Source: an uncultured Clostridia bacterium | GTDB lineage: Bacteria; Bacillota; Clostridia; UBA1381 | DNA: 50,518 bases | Reading direction: 5' to 3' | NCBI GenBank assembly: GCA_934454215.1 | Contig: CAKSGG010000010.1 | Coordinates: forward strand, 1-50,518 | In this document: piece by piece, positions 16,358 through 24,600 of the stretch | Layout of the letters: the number at the start of each line of letters is the position of its first letter | How positions within the stretch are numbered: position 1 is the stretch's first letter | Made by a program: the position numbers and the translations under genes | The notes under the pieces: model-generated | The model's input: only the letters and a program-made list of their open reading frames with translations | What the model was told of the DNA's origin: nothing | The model's database searches: none

Positions 16358-16741
16358 TCACTGCAAATAGTATGTTCCCGTTTCGGCTTTCCGTTTTATC
16401 ATATCCGATAACTCCATGCGTGACCTTTTTAAATCCTCCGCAATGCCCACCTCAAAAATCTGCGCTATAATCGGGTCTTCCGAAAACACAAGCTGAGCGC
16501 TCCCTATGATTTCCATGCCGTCCTCAGCGTCATATTCGAGAATGTCCACCACTTCAACGGGAACGGAAAATATTTTACAAAGCTTTTCGCCTGCGTCGAA
16601 AAAATCTTCCCTGCTCGTTTTTGCACCGCAAAAGCAAACAAACTCTATTTTATGCTCGTTCTCACACATATATATTACAGGCGCAAGAATTTTTTCATGT
16701 ATTATCTGCACCGCATTAATTATTTTTTCTGTATCTGCCAT
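16358..16741 (-). CDS. Unknown 127-residue protein between uvrB and uvrA
   Basis: No family recognised. It is acidic and helical with four cysteines, two in VCFCGAK near residue 37. The second half (VEVVDILEYD, then IIGSAQLVFSEDPIIAQIFEVGIAEDLKRSRM) loosely recalls the C-terminal part of minimal nucleotidyltransferase proteins, but the catalytic GSxxxG/DxD motifs are absent. No signal peptide or membrane segment. Its ribosome binding site (GGGAGAG) lies in the last codons of uvrB, 2 nt before, and it ends 21 bp before uvrA, so it is almost certainly co-expressed with both. A link with excision repair is inference from position only. Confidence 0.8.
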   Translation of the reverse strand: MADTEKIINAVQIIHEKILAPVIYMCENEHKIEFVCFCGAKTSREDFFDAGEKLCKIFSVPVEVVDILEYDAEDGMEIIGSAQLVFSEDPIIAQIFEVGIAEDLKRSRMELSDMIKRKAETGTYYLQ

Positions 16742-16743
16742 TA

Positions 16744-18693
16744 TTACTCTCCCTGCAATTTCTGTATTTGGTCTCTTAATCTTGCCGCCTCTTCAAAGTC
16801 CAGTTTTTCTGCCGCCGCATACATCTTTTCCGTCAGCTCCATTATCAGCTCTTCCGATTCGGCGTCGTCCGTAATATCGGGCGCACTCTCGATAGGTTTC
16901 ATAGCTTCAAGCGAATCACGAATATCCTTTTTAATCGTTTTCGGAATAATTCCGTGTTCCTTATTATATTCCTCCTGAATCCTGCGCCTTCTTGCCGTTT
17001 CTTTCATGGCACGCTCCATTGAACCTGTTATTGTATCGGCATACATGATAACCTGTCCTTCTGCATTTCTTGCGGCTCTGCCTATGGTCTGAATAAGCGA
17101 CATTTCACTTCTCAAAAATCCCTCTTTGTCTGCGTCCAGTATGGCAACAAGCGCAACTTCGGGAATATCCAGTCCCTCTCTCAAAAGATTTATTCCGACA
17201 AGCACATCATACGTACCCTTACGCAGCTCTTTTATAATCTCCGTACGCTCTATCGTTTTTACTTCGGAGTGCATATATGTCACCTTTATGCCTATTTCTT
17301 TCAGGTAATCGGTCAAATCCTCCGCCATACGCTTTGTAAGCGTTGTAACAAGAGTCCTGAATCCTTTTTCAGTACGCTTGTTTATCTCGCCTATTAAATC
17401 GTCAATCTGATTTTTTGTCGGTCTTACGAAGATTTCGGGGTCAAGCAAGCCTGTCGGACGTATGACCTGCTCCGCAACATTCTGCGAATGTTCCTTTTCA
17501 TACTGAGCCGGAGTGGCGCTCGTAAATATAACCTGATTCAGCCGCGCCTCAAATTCGTCAAATTTAAGAGGTCTGTTATCCGCCGCACTCGGCAGACGAA
17601 AACCGTATTTTATAAGAATTTCTTTTCTTGCCCTGTCTCCGTTGTACATTCCTCTTACCTGCGGAACGGTAACATGTGACTCGTCTATTATCATAAGATA
17701 ATCCTCGGGAAAATAATCAAGCAGGGTAAACGGCGCACTTCCGGGTTCTCTGCCGCTTATATGTCTTGAGTAATTTTCTATTCCCTGGCAAAAGCCGATT
17801 TCCTGCATCATTTCAAGGTCGTAGCGTGTACGCTGTTCTATTCGCTGTGCCTCGATAAGCAAATCCCGCTCCTTGAAATATTTAACCTGCTCCTCCATTT
17901 CTTTTTCAATCGCCGCCATTGCAAGCATCATTTTTTCATTCGTTGTAACGTAATGCGACGCCGGCATTATTACAACATGATTATATGTTCCGATAATCTC
18001 ACCAGTGACAACGTTAATTTCGCATATGCGGTCAATTTCATCGCCGAAAAATTCCACTCTTATCGCATTTTCACCGTTATTTGACGGGAATATCTCAACA
18101 ACGTCTCCCCGTACCCTGAATTTATTACGCACAAAATTAATATCGTTTCGTTCATACTGCATTGAGACAAGCTTTTTAAGTATTTCGTCCCTGTCCTTTT
18201 CCATGCCGACACGCAGTGACAGCATAAGGTTTTTATAATCCTCGGGGTCACCCAAGCCGTAAATGCACGATACACTCGAAACAATCAAAACATCCTTGCG
18301 CTCAAACAGCGCAAATGTTGCGCTGTGTCTGAGTTTATCTATTTCTTCATTTGTCATTGAGTTTTTTTCAATAAACGTATCCGTCTGCGGAATATATGCC
18401 TCCGGCTGATAATAGTCGTAATACGACACAAAAAACTCCACGCAGTTATTAGGGAAAAACTCCTTAAACTCGGCGCACAGCTGTGCCGCAAGCGTTTTAT
18501 TATGCGCAAGCACTATCGTAGGCTTATTCACCCTTGCAATAACGTTTGCCATTGTAAAGGTTTTTCCCGAACCGGTAACGCCCAGAAGCGTCTGAAACCT
18601 GTCCCCGTTCTCTATACCATTAACAAGGCTTTCGATAGCCTTAGGCTGGTCTCCTCTCGGCTCAAATTCCGATACAAGCTCAAACCTGTCCAT
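16744..18693 (-). CDS. uvrB: Excinuclease ABC subunit B
   Basis: Helicase-like damage-verification subunit of nucleotide excision repair that receives DNA from UvrA and recruits UvrC. The 649-residue protein has Walker A GVTGSGKT (38-45), the beta-hairpin FVSYYDYYQPEAYIPQTD that clamps DNA, Walker B MIIDESHV, motif VI QTIGRAARN and the C-terminal UVR motif (about 610-645, MYAAAEKLDFEEAARLRDQI). ATG 18693 with GGAAAGG. It lies 15 bp after the P-loop/Asp23 gene. Confidence 0.98.
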   Translation of the reverse strand: MDRFELVSEFEPRGDQPKAIESLVNGIENGDRFQTLLGVTGSGKTFTMANVIARVNKPTIVLAHNKTLAAQLCAEFKEFFPNNCVEFFVSYYDYYQPEAYIPQTDTFIEKNSMTNEEIDKLRHSATFALFERKDVLIVSSVSCIYGLGDPEDYKNLMLSLRVGMEKDRDEILKKLVSMQYERNDINFVRNKFRVRGDVVEIFPSNNGENAIRVEFFGDEIDRICEINVVTGEIIGTYNHVVIMPASHYVTTNEKMMLAMAAIEKEMEEQVKYFKERDLLIEAQRIEQRTRYDLEMMQEIGFCQGIENYSRHISGREPGSAPFTLLDYFPEDYLMIIDESHVTVPQVRGMYNGDRARKEILIKYGFRLPSAADNRPLKFDEFEARLNQVIFTSATPAQYEKEHSQNVAEQVIRPTGLLDPEIFVRPTKNQIDDLIGEINKRTEKGFRTLVTTLTKRMAEDLTDYLKEIGIKVTYMHSEVKTIERTEIIKELRKGTYDVLVGINLLREGLDIPEVALVAILDADKEGFLRSEMSLIQTIGRAARNAEGQVIMYADTITGSMERAMKETARRRRIQEEYNKEHGIIPKTIKKDIRDSLEAMKPIESAPDITDDAESEELIMELTEKMYAAAEKLDFEEAARLRDQIQKLQGE

Positions 18694-18708
18694 TATAAAT
18701 CCTTTCCG

Positions 18709-19515
18709 TTATACAATTAATCCCTTGACAATAACATATACACGTCTTACATTAATAGATGTGTATTCTTCTATATTTTTCTTAACTCTCTCCTGAATTT
18801 TTCTGCCCGTATTATATATTTTTTTTCCGTATTTCATTGATATAACCATATCTATATGAAGTCCGTGTTCGGTTTTTCTCAGCTTAACGCTCCCGACCCT
18901 TACTCCGCTTACGCTCTCCGCCTCATGCTTTATCATCTCCCGCACAGCGTTATCGGATATAATAAAATCACCCATATAGCTGAATGTAGGGCGCACTATG
19001 GATTTTTCGGCACTGTCTTTGACGTTTGGACTTTTTTTAAAAAATCCTCCCAAAGACTGCATAAAGTATCCCGAAAAATCTTTTTTTATTTCAACCGCAG
19101 GAACAGGTATAACGTGCTTTCCCTGATTGAGCCGCATATTTCTTGCGGTTTCCATTTCTTCCACGGTTGCAACGTCCTCTATTCTTATTATTTTTTCAAT
19201 CGGTCCGACTCCAAGCCTGCCCGCAATACGTTCTGCCATAGCCTCCGACGTTCCCAAAATCATAAGGCATTTTATATCGGAGTTTTTTATCGCACGGCTC
19301 ATTTCATCGGCGTATCCATCACCGATAAACAATGCGTGCTTTACCGACGCTATTCGTGTATGCTCCTTTTTCGCAGAGCTTCCGGCAAGAATTTTCCCGT
19401 GCGCTATTAATATACCGTCATCAATTATTGCGTCTGCTCCGTTCTGCGCCGATACCATAGCGGCCCTGTAGCTTTTTCCCGTTCCGCTCGGTCCGACAAA
19501 TGCAATTGTACGCAT
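18709..19515 (-). CDS. P-loop ATPase fused to an Asp23/Gls24 domain
   Basis: A 268-residue, two-domain protein. The N-terminal part (1-150) has Walker A GPSGTGKS (8-15) followed by an acidic DAIIDDG and a MILGTSEAMAERIA segment, a nucleotide-binding fold with no assigned substrate. The C-terminal part (about 170-268) has the Asp23/Gls24 alkaline-shock fold: ISDNAVREMIKHEAESVSGV, then KYGKKIYNTGRKIQERVKKNI and a basic end. Asp23 proteins are small envelope-stress proteins attached to the membrane. Their fusion to a P-loop domain implies an ATP-gated version. It follows rex by 19 bp and precedes uvrB. Function is unknown. Confidence 0.85.
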   Translation of the reverse strand: MRTIAFVGPSGTGKSYRAAMVSAQNGADAIIDDGILIAHGKILAGSSAKKEHTRIASVKHALFIGDGYADEMSRAIKNSDIKCLMILGTSEAMAERIAGRLGVGPIEKIIRIEDVATVEEMETARNMRLNQGKHVIPVPAVEIKKDFSGYFMQSLGGFFKKSPNVKDSAEKSIVRPTFSYMGDFIISDNAVREMIKHEAESVSGVRVGSVKLRKTEHGLHIDMVISMKYGKKIYNTGRKIQERVKKNIEEYTSINVRRVYVIVKGLIV

Positions 19516-19534
19516 ATTATCCTCTCCGTTTTAT

Positions 19535-20173
19535 TTACTGCTCATTCTCATGCTTTATTTTATATGATAAAATCATCATAGGGTCCGATATATGCACATT
19601 TTCAACCGAAACACCGTCAGGCAGTGAAAGCTCCGCATATGAGAAATTCAAAATTCCCTTAATACCGCACTTTACAAGGCGGTCAGCTATTTCCTGCACA
19701 GGCTTTCTCGGCGTTGTCAGTACCGCTATATCGACATGATTTTCTTTTAAAAACCGTTCGAGCATATCTATACTTAAAATTTTAATACCGTTCAGTTCCG
19801 AGCCGATAATCTCGGAATTATTGTCAAACAATCCCGTAAGCTTAAAGCCCCGTTTTTCAAAATTGGAATGGCTCGCCAAAGCACGTCCGAGATTTCCCAT
19901 TCCTATTATTATCATTTTATTACCGTCGCTGATACCGAGAATCTTTCCTATTTCATTATACAGATATTCGACATTGTATCCGTACCCCTGCTGACCGAAA
20001 CCACCGAAATAATTAAAATCCTGACGTATCTGCGAGGCTGTTACATTCATTTTTTTGCTGAGTGCATTTGATGATATTCTTGCTGTCCCCTGCTTTAACA
20101 GCTCGGATAAATAACGATAATACCTCGGCAGTCTCCTGATTACCACAGCCGGAACTTTTTTACTGTCTTCCAT
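19535..20173 (-). CDS. rex: Redox-sensing transcriptional repressor Rex
   Basis: NADH/NAD+-responsive repressor of fermentation and respiration genes. The 212-residue protein has an N-terminal winged helix (about 8-80: VIRRLPRYYRYLSELLKQG, then SKKMNVTASQIRQDFNYFG) and a Rossmann NAD(H)-binding domain with GMGNLGRALA (about residues 92-101). It ends with a domain-swapped helix. I chose ATG 20173 with GAGGAG 8 nt upstream rather than the adjacent TTG. First gene of the rex-uvr run. No sigma-A promoter was recognised upstream. Confidence 0.97.
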   Translation of the reverse strand: MEDSKKVPAVVIRRLPRYYRYLSELLKQGTARISSNALSKKMNVTASQIRQDFNYFGGFGQQGYGYNVEYLYNEIGKILGISDGNKMIIIGMGNLGRALASHSNFEKRGFKLTGLFDNNSEIIGSELNGIKILSIDMLERFLKENHVDIAVLTTPRKPVQEIADRLVKCGIKGILNFSYAELSLPDGVSVENVHISDPMMILSYKIKHENEQ

Positions 20174-20308
20174 CAATCCAACTCCTCAAACTCAAATTAT
20201 CCTTATTATTATATCATAATCGGGCGTAATAGTAAAGCCTTTTTCAATGATTTTTTGTCGGTAATTTTTGAATGATAAAAATAAAATAAAAATTTTTACA
20301 AAAAAACC

Positions 20309-20337
20309 TTGACAAATGTAACATTTTATGTTATCAT
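20309..20337 (+). promoter_or_regulatory. Sigma-A promoter of tRNA-Gln
   Basis: TTGACA (20309-20314), a 17-bp spacer and TATCAT (20332-20337), 21 bp before the mature tRNA. A perfect 6-bp inverted repeat (TAACAT-TTT-ATGTTA, 20319-20333) fills the end of the spacer and enters the -10. Confidence 0.75.
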
Positions 20338-20358
20338 AATAAACGTTGTAAATAACGT

Positions 20359-20432
20359 TGCGGAATTGTGTAAAGGTAGCACGAATGACTCTGACTCATT
20401 TTGTTCGGGTTCGAATCCTGATTCCGCAGCCA
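20359..20432 (+). tRNA. tRNA-Gln (anticodon CTG)
   Basis: Cloverleaf with encoded CCA: acceptor TGCGGAA with TTCCGCA, G discriminator, anticodon stem AATGA/TCATT around CTCTGAC, giving CTG for CAG codons. T arm GGGTTCGAATCC. Isolated gene with its own promoter and terminator between rex and cat. Confidence 0.93.
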
Positions 20433-20475
20433 ATTTGTACAATATCCGAAAGTCAGTATTTTAAATCGGGTGTTG

Positions 20476-20509
20476 AAAAATAAGAAGCATATACGCTTCT
20501 TATTTTTTT
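20476..20509. terminator. Bidirectional terminator between tRNA-Gln and cat
   Basis: AAAAATAAGAAGC pairs with GCTTCTTATTTTT (13 bp perfect) around ATATAC, with T on the right and A on the left. It can end both the tRNA-Gln transcript and the convergent tfoX-cat transcript. Confidence 0.92.
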
Positions 20510-20528
20510 TATTATTCCGACGCTGTTT

Positions 20529-21188
20529 TTACATCTGTGTAAAACTGCCGATTTCTTCTTCAAGCAATTTAAAAACCTTTGCAACCAGATAACCGTCTGC
20601 AACGGCATGATTAAGCCGCACCGTAACAGGCATCATAAACCGACCGTTTTCCTCTCTGTATTTGCCCCAGTTTATGATAGGTGCAAAAAACAAATGTCCG
20701 TCCGGAAGCTCAATGTTCAGCGAATCATAGCTTAACCACGAAATATATGACGCGTCAAACCAGTTCGGATGATTTGCCATATCAAGACCGTATTCGCGGT
20801 TTTGCTTCGCCTTTTCAATATCCGCCGCACAGCTTTTGTAAAATGTTTTGTAATCCTCAAAATATTCCGTATAAACGGGTGTGCAGGTTTCGGTGTCATC
20901 ATGAAATATATACTGCGTCGGATTGATTTTGTCATAGCATATAAGCGTGTCCGTCTGCCACAAATATCCCATTTTGTAATCATCACGTGAATTTAACACC
21001 TTAGCAAGAACATATAAAAAATTTATGTAAAATTTCGTCCCGTTTCTTCTTGAATATTCTTTAAGCTCCGTAACATCAATCCTTGAAGTAATTGACGTTG
21101 AGCATTTGCAGTCCTCCGAAAAATGGCGGAACACACCCTTTCGGTAATATGTTTCTTTGTCTATAACCTTATAATTCATAACTCTCAT
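20529..21188 (-). CDS. Chloramphenicol acetyltransferase-like protein (CatA type)
   Basis: Acetyl-CoA-dependent acetyltransferase. The 219-residue protein has the length and trimeric CatA layout: F-x-H-F near the N-terminus (GVFRHFSEDCKCSTSITS), PHPNWFD-like NHPNWFDASYISW and the catalytic HxxxD as H194-AVA-D198 in RLNHAVADG. ATG 21188 follows AGAGG, which lies in the end of tfoX. A second ATG 9 nt later has poorer spacing. Activity on chloramphenicol cannot be assumed for a divergent chromosomal member; other hydroxylated substrates are possible. Second gene of a two-gene operon. No transposase or integrase is nearby. Confidence 0.88.
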   Translation of the reverse strand: MRVMNYKVIDKETYYRKGVFRHFSEDCKCSTSITSRIDVTELKEYSRRNGTKFYINFLYVLAKVLNSRDDYKMGYLWQTDTLICYDKINPTQYIFHDDTETCTPVYTEYFEDYKTFYKSCAADIEKAKQNREYGLDMANHPNWFDASYISWLSYDSLNIELPDGHLFFAPIINWGKYREENGRFMMPVTVRLNHAVADGYLVAKVFKLLEEEIGSFTQM

Positions 21189-21509
21189 TTAACCTCTTTT
21201 TTTCTTTTTCGGCGCAGGCAATTCGTCATACATCGCCGCAAACAGCTTTGCCAAGAACTGTTTATCCTCAATCCGTTCTACCAAAATCATATCCTTTGCT
21301 CCGCAATAAGGCGGCTCGCGCGGAGCGTTCGGAAGCATAGCCTCCGCCGACGGAATCTGTTTTACCAGAAGCCTGTTATCGCAAACATAGGCAATTATTT
21401 TTTCATTTAAATAAATAATATATTCCCCCATCATCTGCCTGTATGTTATATTATCAATTTCCGACAGTTGCTCCAAAACAAATGCCAAATATTCCTTGCT
21501 TGTTGCCAT
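21189..21509 (-). CDS. TfoX N-terminal-domain protein
   Basis: A 106-residue protein made only of a TfoX/Sxy N-terminal domain: EYLAFVLEQLSEIDNITYRQMMGEYIIYLNEKIIAYV, then LLVKQIPSAEAMLP and VERIEDKQFLAKLFAAMYDELP. In gammaproteobacteria Sxy/TfoX activates competence through CRP. Stand-alone N-domain proteins are common in Clostridia, and their role is unknown. It ends in a lysine-rich tail (PAPKKKKRG). ATG 21509 with AAAGGAG. The stop codon is directly followed by the cat start, so the two are translationally linked. Confidence 0.88.
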   Translation of the reverse strand: MATSKEYLAFVLEQLSEIDNITYRQMMGEYIIYLNEKIIAYVCDNRLLVKQIPSAEAMLPNAPREPPYCGAKDMILVERIEDKQFLAKLFAAMYDELPAPKKKKRG

Positions 21510-21544
21510 TAATCTGCTCCTTTCAACAATTCGCCGTTTTTACT

Positions 21545-21562
21545 AACTAACATTCGTTAGTT
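21545..21562. promoter_or_regulatory. Palindromic operator at the tfoX-cat transcription start
   Basis: AACTAAC-ATTC-GTTAGTT is a perfect 7-bp inverted repeat placed just downstream of the -10, over the expected +1. Position and symmetry suggest a repressor site of the TetR kind. It differs from the palindrome at the tetR gene at 27632, so its regulator is probably encoded elsewhere. Confidence 0.6.
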
Positions 21563-21564
21563 GT

Positions 21565-21593
21565 ATTATAATACAATAATGCGCAAATGTCAA
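21565..21593 (-). promoter_or_regulatory. Consensus sigma-A promoter of tfoX-cat
   Basis: Minus strand TTGACA (21593-21588), 17-bp spacer and TATAAT (21570-21565): a full consensus match. A promoter this strong beside an operator fits a tightly repressed, inducible unit. Confidence 0.9.
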
Positions 21594-21626
21594 GCGTTTT
21601 TAAAAAATTTTCATAGCTTAGCATTA

Positions 21627-21662
21627 CAAAAAGCCGCCCGAACAAAATTGTCCGAACGGCTT
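21627..21662 (-). terminator. Terminator of the giant surface protein gene
   Basis: On the minus strand AAGCCGTTCGGACAA pairs with TTGTTCGGGCGGCTT over 15 bp, with three G-U pairs, followed by a T run. It begins 15 nt after the stop codon. Confidence 0.88.
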
Positions 21663-21676
21663 AATGCTGTTACGAA

Positions 21677-24600
21677 TTATTTCTCTTTTGTTATAACAAC
21701 TTTCAGTTCCTCTTGCAGCCACTCAACGCCTGCGCCAAGCTCCTCCGAGATAAATCTGACAGGTGTATAGGTTCTGTCGTTTTCAACAAACGCAGGGGAA
21801 TCAAGTCTGATTTCCTTTCCGTTTACATAAGCAATATCAGAATCAATATAGATAATAATTGTTATGTTCTCACCTGTTTTAATATGCTTACCCGTTATTG
21901 TCACAAGATGTTTGTCTCCGTCCCACTCTACATTTGCGCCTAAATTTTCAGCTACAAATCTTGCGGGAAGCATTGTGCGGTCATTTACAACCTTCGGAGC
22001 AACATCGTTTGATTTTATCTGTCCGAAAACCAGTGCCGTCTTTTCGCCTATCGTCAGTATAATCTGATTTTCCGAATTATCCTTTTTGCTCCATGCCGCA
22101 TAAAGCGTAATGCTCTTTGTTACCTTTTCGGAAAAATCATACTTTACTGTAAGCTCTTTATCCGTATACCAGCCTGCAAAATCAAATCCTTCCCTTGTCG
22201 GTGCAGCAGGCTCTTTGATTACGGAATTTCTCGTAACAGTCTGCCTTGACAGCTTACTGCCGCCGTTTGTTTCAAATGAAACAGTATAGCTGTTTGACGA
22301 GCCTCCGCCTCCGCCGCTGCCTGTATTAGCGGGAGTAATCTTAAATTCTCCGTTTGCAATTCTGTGCGTTGCGTCCGCCGCCGTTCCATCAAGCGTTACC
22401 GCAACAGAGTATTGTTTGCCTGTTTCAAAAACGCCGCTTAATAAATAACCCTTGTTGGCGTCCGTTGCCGCCGCACTTATAAACGTAACAATATTGCCAT
22501 CTTTATCTTTTACGGTAAAGTTATCTTTTGTCAATCCTTCAACCGCTCTGTCAAGCACAACTCCGAGATATGACCTTCTTCCCTCTCCTGCACTTGCATT
22601 AACTAATATTTTTGTGATTTCAACATCACCGTTCAAATAGTCTATTGTATAATTATCCGAGGTCAGACCCCACGCTGTTGTTTGCTCTCTGTAAATGCCG
22701 ACTGCCGTCTGTTCGTTAATACCATTATAGCTGAACTTTAGTTCTCCGCTTAAAACGCTTTTGTCTTCACCGTTTTTAAAGCCCGAATAATATTCAACTT
22801 CAAGCTCGGGATTTTCAGCGCCGTATTTGCGGCTTACGTCTTTAACCTTAATAGTAAGCTTTGCGGGAATAACGGTCAGCATACCCGTACCGTCATCATT
22901 AATAATAAGATTTGTTTCTTTATCCTTATCCTCATCTTTAAGCTTTACAGATATTTCATATTTGTTTACGGGTGCGGTTTCCGCCGAACCGACGCTTGTA
23001 AATTCGGCAGTCTGCGCAAATTCCGCAAGTTTCTCCTGTGTAATCAGTTCACTGTCGCTTTCAAGCTCGAATTTCGGCTCATCACCGTAAACCTTCGTTA
23101 TATCCTTCGGCTTAACCTTGACGCTCGCTTTATTGATTACAAACTCTCCTCTGCCGCTTACGGCATAATTTCCGCCGTTTGTATCGGCAACCGTAACCGC
23201 TGCAGTACCTGCGTTTGTATTGTCCGCATAAGACAGCGTATACTCATTTTTCGGTATCTCCGTGTCACCGTCCTTTACAATAACGTCGGTCGGCTCAATG
23301 GCTTTTCCGTTATATGTATACGTTCCGTTTACAGTTACATTCGCCGTAACAGTCTTACGTGCAACGGTGAATTTCTGCGTTTTCTCACCCTTAAAATTGC
23401 CGTTTGCCATTACCGTCAGGGTATATTCGCCCGCATCTGTCGCAGTATTGCCCGAAATGTCATATGTTACATTCAAATTATCAACCGTCACGCTTTTTAT
23501 ACCTTGCGTTTGCTCGGTTGTGTTATATACAAGACTGTCGCCGAGTGTTATTTCCGCATTTGCAATATTCTTTTGACCGATTGACACATCTAATCTCTTT
23601 ACATATAAAGTGGTATTGTGGTTCTTATCACCCTCTATCATGTAAAAAACGATATAACTGCCGGCGTCCTTTGCTTTCGGAATATCATCGCTCCACACAC
23701 CGTTGCCGAAACTGTACTGCACCGTACCGCCATCAGCAGTGCCCGCCGTAACAAGCTCCTGTTCTTTACCGTTATAGATAAGGCCGGTTTTTGCACTCGG
23801 TTCGGTTATAAACTTCGCATCAGCCTTAAGAATCTGAAATTCTCCTCCCAATATTTTAAAGCTGTAGTTATTGATACCGATAATCCAAACCTTAGCCCAA
23901 CCGACATCTGTATTGTCTTTGTATTCCACAGTATAGTCTTTATTGCGTTCAAGCTCAATACTTCCGTCTTTTACCAAAACCCCCGGTTCATGAGCAGAGC
24001 CGTTATATCTGAACTCGCCGGCGTCAATTTCAATATACCGATTATCACCAATATCTTTCGGCTTAATGGTATACTTCAGCTCTTTTTCTCCGCCGAAATT
24101 CCCTTTACCCTTGATTTTAACAGTCTTGTCACCTGCATTTGTTATATCCTGCGGAAATTCCGTTTCATAATCATCACCTTCGGCAAGCGTTGTACCGTTA
24201 AACACCGCAATAACCCCTGCCTTTTGCGCATTTCTGTTATAGGTAAACTCCGTATCTTTGAGAGACACTATATCGTTAAGATTTCTCGGCGAAATATCAA
24301 CATCAACTTCCGTTTCGGCAGGCTTATATATTTCTTCATCTGTCGGAGTAAATACCACCGTACACTTTTTGTCGGCAGCGTTTTTCGGTGCTGTGCCCTT
24401 AAAACTCCATGTACCTTTAATTTCCTTATCGTCATATTTTGCCGTACCCTTGATTTTATCGCTCGTAATTTCATTGCCGTCATAAATTGCGGTAATGGGT
24501 TCCACCGTAAGCTCGGGTTCTGACTTATCAACAATTTCAATCGTAAGCGGGAGCGTTTTCCCTTTTGTGGTGTAGCATCCGTTCAATGTATATATTATAC

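Noticed and set aside
20529..21188. Acquired, mobile chloramphenicol resistance gene
   Set aside because: No transposase, integrase or inverted repeats flank it, and it sits in a regulated operon with tfoX between host genes.
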